NCBI GenBank assembly: GCA_036023115.1
Contig: JAYKKT010000088.1
Location: forward strand, 805,001 to 869,000
Length of the DNA stretch: 64,000 nucleotides
Direction: 5' to 3'
Source: Brasenia schreberi
Taxonomy: Eukaryota > Streptophyta > Magnoliopsida > Nymphaeales > Cabombaceae
Under the pieces are notes generated by a model. It had not been told where the DNA came from, did no database searches, and worked only from the letters and a program-made list of their open reading frames with translations. Both the position numbers and the translations under genes were made by a program. Positions 12,265 through 23,980 of the stretch are shown piece after piece (the stretch's first letter is position 1; the number at the start of each line of letters is the position of its first letter).

Positions 12265-15200
12265 GAAACTCCGCCCATGTAAGGGATCACCCTTGCATTG
12301 TCGGTCCTCAGCCCGAATAAAGGAGGAGGGTTGTGTTAGGCTTTCAACAGTCAGCATAAAACTTCGTCGGATTTTTATATCATGGATTATAAAAATTATG
12401 AGAATTGCTTTGAGGCGTCCTCGCCTAGCGACGTGCTGTAGAGCCCAAATGCAGTAATAAGTAAGCAAATGCCACTACATTTTCGCCCGAATGTAGTTAA
12501 TCCATTGCAGAGAGGACTCCCACATCATGGACGAGTGTGGGTAAAGAAGTTAGTCCCGCTACATTGCCGCCCGAATATAGTGAATAATTTTCAGAGAGGG
12601 TCTCTGCATTTTGATTATGAACGGATGCGGAGGGTAAGGAAGCTAGTCCTAGATAATAAGATTCGTATTGGTTCTTGGAATATCAGAACATTATCCGGTA
12701 AGCTAATGGAGGTGGTAGATACTATGATTCGAAGAAAAATTCTTATTCTATGTTTACAAAAGACAAAATGGGTTAGAGAAAAAGCAAAGGAGATAGAGGA
12801 TAAAGGTTTTAAATTATGGTACTCAAGTAAAGAAAAGGCTCGAAACGGAGTTGGTATTATCATAAATAAAGATTTAAAGGATAGTGTATTAGACATACAA
12901 CAATATGGTGACCGAATCATAACGTTGAAATTAGTGTTAGGAGCAAAGGCTTTGAATGTAGTTTGTGCTTACGCACCCCAAGTAGGACTAGAAGATATTA
13001 TAAAGACAACTTTTTGAGAAGAGTTAGATAAGGTGATTCAAAAGATTCCACAAAGGGAGATGATTTGTTTAGGAGGAGACTTAAATGGACATGTCGGTAA
13101 AGAGGCATTAGGATATCAAGGTATTCATGGAAACTTTGGTTTTGGGGATATAAATGAGGAAGGTATGGAGATTTTAAATTTTGCTATGGCATTTGATCTC
13201 TTTATAGTCAATACAATCTTCAAAAAATGAGATGAATATTTAATTACTTATAAGAGTGGCTTATCATAAACACAAATTGATTACTTTATTTGTAGAAAAA
13301 AAGATAGAGCGTGTTGTATAGATTCCAAGGTAATTCCAGGAGAAAGCTTAACCACCCAACATCGACTTTTAGTTATGGATTTACAAATAAAAAATGGACA
13401 AAGAAGAAAAGAGTGTATCGAGCTATTTGGATTAAATGGTGGAACCTCAAAAGCGAGAAAGAAGATATATTTAAATAGAAAGTCCTTCAAGGAGATGTTT
13501 GGAATTATGTTTGTACACCCTGTGATATGTGGAAGAATATGGCTATACATATTAGGAAAGTGGCGAAAGATGTGTTAGGTGTATCTAAAGGAGGTGTACC
13601 GATACAAAAAAAAGCTTGGTGGTGGAGTGAAGTAGTGTAAAATAAAATCAAGGCAAAGAGGGCATGCTACAAATTACATTATGCTAAGAAAACTAATGAA
13701 ACTTTAGAGGCTTATAAGAAAACAAAAAAGAAAACAAAAAAAGGCCGTGAGTGAAGCAAAAGTTAAAATTTGGGAGGATTTATCTAAAAAACTAAACTCA
13801 AAAGAGGGTGAAAGAATATTTTTAAGATAGCTAGGGCTAGAGATAAGAAAACTAAAGATCTTAATTATGCTAGATGCATCAAAGACGAGGATGAAAAAAT
13901 TCTAGTGGCAAATGACGATATAAGAAATAGATGAAAAAACTATTTTTATAAGCTTTTTAATGAAAATAAAGATGTTAGTATTAGCTTAGGAAAGTTAGCT
14001 AAATCAAAAAAGTATATAAACTACAATTTCTACCGACGTATTCAAAAGAATAAAGTCAAAGAGGCTCTTAAACATATGAAGAGTGGTAAATCGGTAGGAC
14101 CAGATAATATTCCTATAAAAGTTTGAAAAATACTAGGAGACATAGGAATCACTTGGCTCACAAGACTATTTAATGAAATATGGAAAAACCAAAAGATGCC
14201 CGAAGAATGGAGAGCAAGTACACTTATACCCATATATAAGAACAAGGGAGACTTTCAAAATTATGCGAATTATCGAGGTATCAAGCTAATGAGCCATACT
14301 ATAAAATTATTGGAAAGAATTATCGAGCGTAGGTTAAGACAAGTATCAAGTACAATAGAGAACCAATTTGGATTCATACCAGGCAGATCTACTATTGAAG
14401 CGATTCACCTTTTGAGACGTCTTATGAAACATTTTAGAGCAAAAAAGAAAAACCTTTACATGATATTTATTGATCTAGAAAAAGCTTATGATAGGGTACC
14501 GAGAGAGGTTCTTTGGATAACTTTGGAAAAAATAGGTATCCCATTGACATACATTAACCTTATAAGAGACATGTATGATGGTGCAAAAACATGTGTGAGG
14601 ACACATGAAGGAATGACGGACTTCTTTGAAGTTAATATTGGGTTACATCAAGGATCAACTTTAAGTCCATACTTATTTATAATGGTGATAGATGAGTTAA
14701 CAAAACATATTCAAGATGAAGTACCTTGGTGTATTTTATTTGCAAATGACATTGTATTAGTGGAGGTGTCTAAGGAAAAAGTAAATAGAAAATTAGAACT
14801 ATGGAGAGAAACATTAGAAAGCAAAGGCCTCCCACTTAGTAGAACAAAGACAGAATATATGAAATGTAAGTTTGATCATTTGGTTACCTCAGAGGACATA
14901 GAAATTAAAATTGGCACACATTGCATCCCTCAAAAGGAAAGTTTTAAATACCTAGGGTCAATTTTTCAAAGTGATGGAAGAATTGATGGAGATGTTACGC
15001 ATAGAATTAATGCTGGTTGGTTAAAATGGAGAGGAGCATCAGGTATTCTTTGTGATAAGAAGATACCATTAAAGTTAAAAGGTAAATATTATAGAGCAAC
15101 AATTAGGCATGCCATGTTTTATGGTTCTGAGTGTTGGGCAGTTAATCATCAACATGTACAAAAGATGTCTGTGACAAAAATAAAGATGTTGAGATAGATG

Positions 15201-15544
15201 AGTGGTCACACAAGAAAAGACTGTATACATAATGAGGTTATTAGAAACAAATTAGGAGTGACACCAATAGAGGATAAAATGAGAGAATATCATTTAAGAT
15301 GGTTTGGACATATAGAAAGAGGATCAAAAGAAGAATTTCTAAGAAGGTTAGAAAAACTAAATTTAAAAAGTATTAAAAAAGGTAGAGAACAACCACAAAA
15401 GTGTTGGAAAGAAACAATAAAAAATGATCTAGCTTATTGTGAGTTATCTGCTAACATGGCACACGATAAGGATATGTGGAAACAAAGAATCCATGTAACC
15501 AACCCCATCTAGTATGAGAAAAGGCTTAGTTGTTGTTGTTGTTG
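12265..15544 (+). mobile_element. Full-length RTE-clade LINE with target duplication
   Basis: This non-LTR retrotransposon of about 3.28 kb starts GAAACTCCGCCCATGTAAGG and ends in a (TTG)n tail. A 14-bp target duplication brackets it. The same 5' start is seen in the short derivative at 29359, confirming the left end. It encodes an apurinic-type endonuclease followed by reverse transcriptase, with no RNase H. A short tandem-repeat tail instead of poly(A) and this size point to the RTE clade. At least four other window segments are truncated relatives: 8438-8668 (-), 21820-22660 (-), 23981-24725 (+) and 31326-31842 (+). The coding region is broken (see the pseudogene entry), so this copy cannot be autonomous. 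Confidence 0.9.
12469..15512 (+). pseudogene. Broken endonuclease-reverse transcriptase ORF of the RTE LINE
   Basis: The endonuclease part (about 12600-13400) shows IGSWNIRTLSGKLMEV, GGDLNGHVG and a late TTQHR, as in LINE endonucleases. The RT part (14196-15197) shows GFIPGRST, DLEKAYDRVPREVLW, GLHQGSTLSPYLF and FANDIVLV. A C-terminal segment continues in the same frame to 15512. Damage is extensive. The endonuclease has in-frame stops at 13015, 13228 and 13267. One or more frameshifts lie between about 13400 and 14190, and a TAG lies at 15195. Two catalytic residues are also changed: the endonuclease motif reads CLQKTKW where a glutamate is expected (codon at 12760), and the RT catalytic pair reads AND where ADD is expected (codon at 14745). 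Several of these changes look like C-to-T transitions on one strand or the other. Confidence 0.9.
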
Positions 15545-15652
15545 TTGTTTTCTAATATTAAAAAATTCTGGTGACAGGACTTGGCAGCTCTGCATGGTTC
15601 GAGACCACCGGTCACAAGATTGGTTCTGGTTTCAAAAAGAGAGAATTCTCCC

Positions 15653-15788
<136 letters not shown>

Positions 15789-16011
15789 CCCAATATTTTT
15801 GGTTTTTAATGTAAAAATTATTGATAAAACTTAATTCGGTGCTGTCTAGTTGCTGATCCATTGACAACCGGTTAACAGCCAGCAAACACTGATAGAGCGC
15901 AAGCTTATTGGCTCATGCTCTTTATTTTCTGAAATTTGAAACATCCGTGGCCGCTATACGCTAGTGGAGACGCCAAGCAGGTCCAAGGGCGATGAGCTGT
16001 GAGACTTGGCG

Positions 16012-16763
16012 GTTCCGTTATTGGGAATCGCGACGGTTCAGAACCATCCCTTACCGAATCGGTTTCAGTTACGGTTCTGATCTGATTTTCGAAAAGAAAA
16101 TCATAATCAAACCGAGAGAGGAGTGTTAGACACTCGAAACCAACAGTTTCAAACTACCAGTTTCGGTTTAATTGAAACCTAAAACCGTAATCAAACCAAC
16201 CCAAAACCAATTATGGTTTTGAAACCAGCGATTTCGGAACAGTTTAGGTTCCAATATTCTAAAACCATTGAAACCGTTTTGAATTTTTTTTCTTAGCTTA
16301 GCAATGCTAAAAAAAAGTTCAGAGGAAGTCGAACTCCCCACCAGGCTTCGACGAGGTAGCCATTGAGCTACGCTAGCTTTCTTCTTCAAATAGACTTCAC
16401 AAGCCTATTTAAAGCTGTTTTGTTTGAAGAACAAGAGAACACACGCAATAAAATCACTCCCCCAGGAATCAAACTTCATACTTACTTCAACCTAAACGTC
16501 ACTCACTATTGTTGAGCTAAGGCCTTTGTGATAGGCTGAGCTTTAAAATGAAGTAAGGTTTGGAACCGTTGGTTTCAGTTCTCGAAACCTATTAACCGCA
16601 GCCGAATCGGGAAGTTCTCAGTTTTCGACGGTTTTGGGATCGGTTCGGTTCTGGTTTGAACCACTAGACTGGTTCTGAACTAGCCATGTTTAAGAAGAGA
16701 GTTCTCGGTTCAGCTGGTTTTCCGGTTCGAAGGATAGTTTAGTTGTTGTTTGAACTGGTCATG
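16012..16763. mobile_element. GGTTC-rich hAT-like repeat region, interrupted
   Basis: The stretch is dense in GGTTC/GAACC words like the hAT-like MITEs. Two candidate right ends are visible: GAACTAGCCATGTTTA near 16690 and GAACTGGTCATGTCA near 16763. The middle (16280-16550) holds tRNA-like SINE sequence in minus orientation. Exact boundaries and target duplications could not be fixed, so two overlapping copies are possible. Confidence 0.4.
16318..16378 (-). mobile_element. tRNA-derived SINE fragment (family S1)
   Basis: On the minus strand an A-box-like TAGCTCAATGGCTACCTC is followed by a B-box-like GGGGAGTTCGACTTCC. The spacing is short, and no complete tRNA cloverleaf is formed. Confidence 0.5.
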
Positions 16764-17432
16764 TCAAGGTTAGCCCATATCTTATGAACTTAAAACTGGC
16801 TCTGCTTTCATGATAATGCTGCTAGTATCGTTCTTGAACCAGCCTGCATCATAAATTTGAATTCAATACATGGTGATAATGTGGGTAAATGGTTTGTAAA
16901 GATAGTGGTTGCAACTATCAAACAAAATGGTAGTATGCAAACGAGTTGTTTGATCAAGAGTGGCAGCATGCATTATTGAGATCAAGGCTGGTCTTAGCGG
17001 AATTATCATGAAATGAGAGAGTCACTGGGTCCAGATTCAAGCCTTAACGGAGTGAGTACGGGTTCAAGTTCTCTCTTTTTTCTTTTTAAATAAACAAACT
17101 ATACAAGACAAAATAGGATCTCAATATGTATGTGTATGTCTATATACAAAAGGAGTTTTAGATGCATAACATCTTTCAATATATATTTTTATTCTTGTAT
17201 AAATACCTCAATTATTTAATGTTTGAGATCAACAATGAAGATTTAAGTTAAAAGTATCGTTATACTTATGATATCAAACATTGAACAATAAAAATATTTT
17301 ATACAAAACTGTGCATGGTAAAATATTATTTATTTAAAGCTCTTTCTCTCTCTATATATATATACATGTATTATATATATCGAGTACGGGTCGGTTAAGT
17401 ACAGATTCTAGCATGTTATTCCCAAACCCGAA
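16764..17432. other. Intergenic DNA, no gene recognised
   Basis: AT-rich sequence with a CTCTCTCTCTATATATATAT block near 17345. No frame or structure can be supported. Confidence 0.5.
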
Positions 17433-17499
17433 TCAAATCTGATTAGATCGGGTATTCCAAGTCCCATTCAGGTCGGGCCATTCAGGTGGGGTCAATATT

Positions 17500-18470
17500 G
17501 CCAACCCACGACTGGAGAAAAGAAGAAGAACGCCTTCGATTGACACGAAGTGGACGACACGATCGCGGGCGCTCGCAAGGACGAAGCGTATCCTTACCGC
17601 TACGAAGGCGTTAAACCCTCTCCCGTTTGGCGGGAAAGACACAGTGGAAGTCTCCGGAGTTACTTGACGGGACGGCAACGCTGTTCGTCTTCCTCCTGCC
17701 TCCGGCGACTCAGAATGCAATGGCTGGCATCGTCGGAGCCCGATTTTCGTCCGTTGCCTCGTCTCAGAGCGATGCCTTTCTTTTTTCTGCGTCTATCTTT
17801 ATTGCCTTCACGTCGCTCCCTCTCCTCGGGAAGTATTCTTTTTACTTTTCCGTTCGTTTCCCCCTCTCTCTATTCCCCCCTGCGTTTAGTACTTTGCGTG
17901 ATTTTCAATCTATTTCTTACTCGTATGAGAACCTATGCGTGATTTTCAATATATTTCTTACTCGTATGAGAACCTATGCGTGATTTTCAATCTATTTCTT
18001 ACTCGTTTGAGAATGAGAGGAAGTTTTCCATCGGTGAGAATCACTCCGCCTTTGCGTCATCGTCGGCTGTTCTCTCGCTCTCTCCTAGAGGCAAGGCTAC
18101 CGCGTCCTTGGAATCTCACAGATCTCTGTGTTGATCGGCGCCGATCTTGATGGCAAATCGATAGACGATCTGCCGACCGTCCCGGTCCATCGTACAGCAC
18201 GAGCAGAAAGCACACGGCGGTGACCGGTTCGTAGCCTATCGAACGCGGAGGATGCCGGGGGATGAAGGCGGCGCGATCGATTTAGAAGAGCCATCAAGTT
18301 CCCATCACCTCAAGCCGTCTTTCTCTGCTCCCTATGCGATCAAGGAGGATTCAGGTGGATTTCTAATTGTGTATGTAGTTTGTCCGAGCGAGGACTCGAG
18401 AGTTCGATTTGGATCGTGTCGGATTTGAGTTCACTCCGAACAATTGGTAAGATTAGTAGTTACAAGTACA
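17500..18470 (+). other. GC-rich exon-like stretch, unrecognised gene or remnant
   Basis: Base composition rises sharply above the neighbours. An ATG at 17720 opens MAGIVGARFSSVASSQSD followed by a hydrophobic stretch. A donor-like GGGAA|GTATTC follows at about 17831. A second frame opens at 18252 with MPGDEGGAIDLEEPSSSHHL and contains a possible donor TTCAG|GTGGAT. Both could be 5' exons of a gene whose remainder was displaced by the copia element that follows. I recognise neither peptide. Part of the interval is a 41-bp tandem repeat, which argues against it being one continuous coding exon. Confidence 0.25.
17895..18015 (+). repeat. 41-bp tandem repeat, about 3 copies
   Basis: A unit starting TGCGTGATTTTCAATCTATT recurs at 17895, 17936 and 17977 with only one or two differences between copies. 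Confidence 0.9.
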
Positions 18471-18513
18471 ACAAAAAAACAAGGAAGACACATTTAAGGA
18501 GGATTAAAGTCAT

Positions 18514-18564
18514 TTTGTGGGATCCAAAGATAAGATAGGTGATCCTTTGACTAAGGGTTTATGA
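18514..18564 (+). pseudogene. Copia pol C-terminus remnant
   Basis: The frame reads FVGSKDKIGDPLTKGL then a stop. This matches the conserved (A/G)DPLTKGL ending of the RNase H region in copia polyproteins. Upstream codons that should give the histidine/arginine-rich part of RNase H are out of frame, so it is a decayed copy. Confidence 0.75.
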
Positions 18565-19073
18565 ATAGCCTTAGTTGAGAAATCAAAGTTGGGGATGAGA
18601 TTTGAGATGAGATTTGATGAAGTAGGTGCAAGGTGGTAGTAAGAAGTTGTTGGGTGAATAGAATTGACACTTTATATTATATGATAGTTTGAGTATTTGT
18701 GTCTGTCTCGTGTAAACTTAAAGTGTCGTTACTATAAGTTTAGCTAGAGATTATTCTCTTAATGTGATCGAGTCTTAAGAAAATATGCTAACAACACATC
18801 TTTGAAGATGTCTAACTAAGTGATTGACATTGTGTGGACTCAATAGGGGAATTGGGTTGTTTTCTCACCCTTATAGATCACGCCGTAGCCTTTTATTATG
18901 TTGTTACCAATAGACATCTTTACACCTAAGGAGACATATTATCATTTAGTTCATGTAAGTGTAATATTGGATAACTTATGTAACGGTTCAAACCGAAAGG
19001 TACCATTACTGAAAGCATAATATAATGGTTGGGTTAAGAGGACACTTTTATACTTAAGGACTTTGTGGGAGAT

Positions 19074-19988
19074 TGTTGGATTTAATGTGCATTAATGATA
19101 TTTAATTCATGTTGGTATCCCTAAATATTTAAATGATACGTGAAAGTACTAAAGTGTAAAAGTAACATATGAGGGACTTTTATAAAAGATAACAAAGAGG
19201 AGACAAAGTTTAGTCCCATATTAAAGAATGTGACAAACCCACTAGTCTTTTTATATATTTGGTAGTTCATGGACCTTAGTTTAAAAAGCTTGAGGAGGAC
19301 ATGTTATACCATACGCGCCTATCGGACCCGGCTTGGGCTTGTGTCTTATGGCTTGTGGTTTGGGTCTTAGGTCTATCTTTTTGCACGAAAAACTTTTGAT
19401 CTAACAGTAAGACTTTTTCACTATCACGGATAGGGATGAGGTGGGTTGGTTTCACATAAGGAGGGACACTTCTGGATAAGACGGGATAATTGCGACTAAA
19501 ACAATACGTCATTTGAATCAGATTTACGATATGTGATCCACACACACACCCTATAAATAGGTAATTAGGGATCCTCTCTAAACACATAATTCTTCCTCCC
19601 TCTTCCTGTCCATAATTCTTCCTCCCTCTTCCCGTCTCCTCTAGTACTTATGCTTGTGGTTAATCTCTCTCTGCCCCAACCATAGGTGATAGAGGCGTGT
19701 TCGAGATCAACTCGAAGCTAGGTATGTGCTCTTCGAGTTGTGTGTGCATTTTATCCGGGTTGGAAGGCGCATGTATCCATACATATTCATAGCGGGGTGT
19801 TAATTTCTGTAAGAAAAGTTCGTAAGGGCGACACACATATAAGTTTGTGATTTTGCTCCTGTTTTGTTTTTTGTACGGCTTGATTATGGCTTATTTTGGA
19901 TTTACGATGGTTGTTTATGATTGGGGCATTTTACATTTATTGCATATTATTTTATTATGCAAGTATGTCCCCGTTTTTATCGCCAACA
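19074..19988 (+). repeat. Copia 3' LTR (915 bp)
   Basis: The LTR starts TGTTGG and ends CCAACA, a perfect 6-bp terminal inverted repeat of the canonical TG...CA type. It follows a polypurine tract directly. A TATA box (CTATAAATAG, 19551-19560) sits where U3 should end. A 26-bp direct repeat rich in TTCCTCCC follows at about 19585-19637. No second LTR is in the window, so age cannot be estimated from LTR divergence. Confidence 0.75.
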
Positions 19989-21245
19989 AACTTGAGCCTG
20001 TTTTGTGATTGACAGATCAAAGGAACTTGCTTGTACATAAGTAGATACATTCACATGCACCCTGAGGAATTATTACGGGAGAAACACATGCATGATGGTC
20101 GGTAATTAATATTATGTTTTAAAAGCTTGAGAATGACCTGCTTCTTAAATTAGCACAAAATGGTGATTGGAGTATATAACAATCATGATGAAATGCTCAT
20201 ATAGGTGCCATGCAGCCAGTGACCGTGCAAAGACTGGTCCTGGACGTTTTAAAGGACCTTTTGCTGAATTACAAGCAAAAATGAACATCCTAGTGTATTC
20301 ATATCCACTCTATTGGTGATAGCAAAGGGATTATTTAGTCATGCCTCGTCTATCCATGTGATTGCATAGACGAGAATAGTTGCTTTGGCAAAATTTGTTG
20401 AGAATCTTTCTCAAATTTAATAATTGTTGTCGGGATTCTTCAGAGGCTAGCGTTCTTGCATGTTAACATAAAAGGTTGGCGTTGCGTGTGTATGCATGAC
20501 GATCAATTTGTAGAAGGGGTAGCAATTTTCAAATTTATGCCTTTAGTTATAGAGTTAAATGAGAATTCAAATGCCCTCTACAGATGTATTGAAACATGTA
20601 AAAATTTCTCTAGAGGATGTGTATGTGTTGATTGGCGCGTGTGAACATAAATTCACTACGAAAGTCTGCTGTATTATTAGTAGAAACTGAAACTACAGAA
20701 CAATTGCTTGCTAAAATCCTTCATGCATGACTGCAGACTGGGAGATTCTGTTGGATCTAACAGGTTGTGATGGGAGACTCAATTTTTTCATTGTTATTTT
20801 CTTGGTTTGCACCAAACTGTCTTCATTATGATTTTCTCTTGTTATTTTATTATTTCAACTGTTTGTTTATACTTTATAGTCTTGATTAGGAATTTTCAAG
20901 CTTCAGAAAGTCATGTGCTTGTGGGATCTGATAGGTCATGGTTCAGCTACTGTAGTTGCCTGCGCAACTATGTTCATTAATATGACACATTGTGTACATT
21001 GGCAACTAGCTTCTATGCGTAATTTGTTTTGGTACACGAACATTTGCCTCCATTGATTGGCTACTTATTGATCCTGGCCTGTTGAAAATCTTCTTAATTG
21101 TTTTCTGTGGATCAAGGCATGATGTTTCTTAAAAATAGTCTGATAGCAGGGATGTTGTTTCTTCGTTCAGCTTTACAAGCAGAAGTGTTTGTCAGTTGGA
21201 GTTTACTGCATTTTAATTGGCGCTGAAGAGCAACCCCCACCTTCA
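19989..21245. other. Unassigned DNA with a weak plus-strand exon candidate
   Basis: Most of the interval shows nothing recognisable. Near its end, a pyrimidine-rich TTTCTTCGTTCAG acceptor precedes an open stretch (about 21172-21276) reading LYKQKCLSVGVYCILIGAEE followed by PPPSTVGTSSVYAC and a stop. This looks like a 3'-terminal exon, but the family is not recognised and no upstream exons could be identified. Confidence 0.2.
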
Positions 21246-21246
21246 A

Positions 21247-21496
21247 CAGTGGGCACTTCTAGCGTATACGCCTGTTAGACCCGGGAGGATCTATGTTGGG
21301 CAGGTAAATTTCAATGACAGTGGCACGTATCAAATGTTAAGAGTCATCAAAGTTTTATATCACCAGGTGTTACGACAGTGGGCACTTCAAGCGTATATGC
21401 CTGTTATGCCTGGTGAAAGATCTATGCTGGGCTGGTAAATTTCTACAACAATGGCACATATCAAATGTTAAGAGAGTGATCGTAGTTTTATATCAG
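21247..21496 (+). repeat. Tandem duplication of about 125 bp
   Basis: The segment beginning ACAGTGGGCACTTC at 21247 recurs at about 21374 with moderate divergence. Both copies end in the shared CAAATGTTAAGAG and TTTTATATCA words. The end of the exon-like stretch above is therefore present twice. Confidence 0.75.
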
Positions 21497-21819
21497 AAAC
21501 TGTTGCTGAACTGTAGATAGTTTGGCCATTCAGGCAGATGACCTTGCAGGTTGAGTCCATGCTCGCCTTTCAAAGTAAGATATTATGCGGAAGTGCTCTG
21601 GTTCTTTATGTTATTGTTTCAGGAAAGAGTGTAGCGAGCCAACTGGAAACTTTTCTCATAAACCAACTTCTGCTTCATGGTTTTCGATGGCAAGGCATGA
21701 ATCAAAATTGGTTATGTGTTGTACTTGATACTTGTCTTAACCTACGTTTCGATAATTCTTTCCTATAATTTCATAGTATGGCTCATTAACTTGATACCTC
21801 AATAATTCGCACAATTCTG

Positions 21820-22660
21820 AATGTCTCTCTTGTTCTTATATATGGGTATAAGTGTACTCGCTCTCTATTCATCGGGCATCTTTTGGTTTCTTTATATTTC
21901 ATTAAATAGTCTTGTGAGCCAAGTGATTCCTATTTCTCCTAGTATTTTCCAAACTTCTATAGGAATATTGTCTCGTCCTATCGATTTACCACCCTTTATA
22001 TGATTAAGAGCCTCTTTGACTTCATTCTTTTGAATACATCAGAAATTATAGTTTATATACTTTTCTGATTTGGCTAATTTTCTTAGGCTAATACTAACAT
22101 CTTTATTTTCATTAAAAAGCTTATAAAAATAGTTTTTTCATCTATTTCTTATATCATCATTTGCCACTAGAATTTTTTCATCCTCGTCTTTGATGCATCT
22201 AACAGAATTAAGATCTTTAGTTTTCTTATCTCTAGCCCTAGTTATCCTAAAATTATCTCTTTCACCCTCTTTTGAGTTGAGTTTTTTATATAAATTCTCT
22301 CAAATTTTAGCTTTTGCTTCACTGATAATATTTTTTGCTTCCTTGCTTTCTTATAAGCCACTAAAGTTTCACTAGTTTTCTTAGCATAATATAATTTGTA
22401 ACATGCCCTCTTTGCCTTGATTTTATTTTGCACTACTTCACTCCACCAAGCTTCTTTTTGTGCCGGTACACTTTTCTTAGATTCACCTAACACGTCTTTC
22501 ACCACTTTCCTAATACGAATAGCCATATTGTTCCACATATCACAAGGTGTACCAACATAATTCGAAACCTCTCTTTGAAGGACTTTCTATTTAAATATAT
22601 CTTCTTTCTCGCTTTTGAGGTTCCACCATTAAGTATACCTAACATCATTTTGTGTCACAG
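21820..22660 (-). mobile_element. RTE LINE internal fragment
   Basis: Read on the minus strand this corresponds to about 13440-14240 of the full-length LINE: the linker after the endonuclease and the start of the RT. A frame at 22242-22538 keeps the linker open (AWWSEVVQNKIKAKRACYKL). It has a glutamine codon where the full-length copy has a stop. Both LINE ends are missing, so it was probably cut by deletion. Confidence 0.8.
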
Positions 22661-22744
22661 TAGTTTGAATAATGATCTAGATCTATTGATCCAATCTTTC
22701 TGTACCGATGGATTCAGCATGACTAGGTTAGTGTAGAGCAACTT

Positions 22745-22963
22745 TTAAATCATCAAAATTGGTTGTTTTCCATGAGTGCACCAAACTTCAAAGCCCAGTA
22801 CGGTCCCTTGGGCTGAAGGTCCTAGTCTCAGAGTTCTATGCCAGTTGGTTGAACTGCAAAAAAGTGATTTCTTTGCATTGAATACATTTGAAACTTCAAT
22901 CTGAAAATGATAGTTTTGGTTTAGTTTCAAAGTTACAGATTCTCCGATGTCAAAGGCTTGCAT
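22745..22963 (-). other. Unrecognised minus-strand open frame, possible 3' exon
   Basis: A frame of 72 codons (MQAFDIGESVTLKLNQNYHF ... THGKQPILMI) ends with a stop. It contains an acceptor-like CACTTTTTTGCAG. Composition is protein-like, but I cannot match it to a family and no partner exons are evident. Confidence 0.2.
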
Positions 22964-23092
22964 CGTTGTAGTCTACAAGACACAAATGGACACGAGGGTC
23001 AAACATACAAACTTGCACAGGTATGAACCCTGTTGTAGACTTACTTTCACAACTTTGTCTTATTCTTTTTTGTTTGGTTGGTTACAATGGGA

Positions 23093-23190
23093 GGCTGAAG
23101 CCAGGTATGCACACCCCGGGAGTTGAACTCACGACCTGCATCTTGTGAGTCGAGCTTTCTGCCAGGTAAGCTAGTGATCGGAGTCCTCTA
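23093..23190 (-). mobile_element. tRNA-derived SINE (family S2)
   Basis: On the minus strand it carries the family order: AAGCTCGACTCACAAGATGC, a B-box-like GTGAGTTCAACTCCC, then GGTGTGCATACCTGGCTTCA and GCCTCCCA. It shares this order with copies near 39900, 40460, 41740 and 46480. Confidence 0.6.
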
Positions 23191-23462
23191 TCATATTCTT
23201 GTTATATGCTTTTAATGATTGAAATATCACAAACCAATTTTAATCATCTAAGTAATTTTAATCATCTTAAATAAATGCTTAACATTTTTAAAAAGTTAAA
23301 GAAAGGACCTTAAAGTGTTGGGACAATAAAATATGATCTTGTTCTTTTGAGATTAACTCGTAATGACGTAGGATCGAGCACAATAGCAGCAGAGGATGAA
23401 TATAGACAAGCCTGTTATGGGACTACGCTTGTTTTTGGCTTTAGTATCTCTTTTGTTACAAA

Positions 23463-23572
23463 GGGAGGCCGAAGCCTAACGTACATATACACATGCACCA
23501 CCACCCTGAGAGTTGAACTGCCCACCATCTGAAAGGACGTTAAAGAGCCCTGCCGGTGGTGCTAATGCCCTG
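23463..23572 (-). mobile_element. tRNA-derived SINE (family S1-like)
   Basis: The minus strand contains GGGCAGTTCAACTCTCAGGG as a B-box-like segment, then GTTAGGCTTCGGCCTCCC, the 3' end typical of family S1. Confidence 0.5.
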
Positions 23573-23980
23573 CGTGCTGGTTATAGTAACTTGAATGACC
23601 TAAATGTGCAAAAGGCTCGTCCTTTCATACTCCTTTGTTTTACAAAATGGCAACAATCCTTACCTGACTTGGTGAACTCTGCCGAAAAAATGGTCAGGCA
23701 AGTGCCCACATATGCTCGCCCATTATTATGCTCCAACCTATAGGTTTGAAACTCTCTGTATATTCCCAGCAAACCTATCCCCTTTGGACTAAAACTTTCA
23801 TTTCAAGTGGAAGATATCGCGATAGGAATTGCAAGGTTTCCACCGTGCTAAATAAACCATAAAGAAAAGCGAAGGGGAACAAAGATGGACATGAATTGGG
23901 CATACTTTTCTCTAAAGCTAAGTTAGTGTAGCATAACTTCCTATGCACGAGTACACAAGTAAGAATCATGCTGAACATTA

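Larger units (their letters stand above)
18480..19988 (+). mobile_element. Ty1/copia retrotransposon, 3' end only
   Basis: The order is end of pol (RNase H C-terminus), a spacer of about 500 bp, a purine-rich GTGGGAGAT at 19065-19073, then a complete 3' LTR. No 5' LTR, gag, integrase or RT is present, so the element is truncated at its left. The true left edge is uncertain, somewhere around 18440-18490. Confidence 0.75.

Noticed and set aside
16318..16378. Possible tRNA gene on the minus strand
   Set aside because: A- and B-box-like words are present, but no acceptor-stem pairing or full cloverleaf could be drawn. It is better explained as a SINE.
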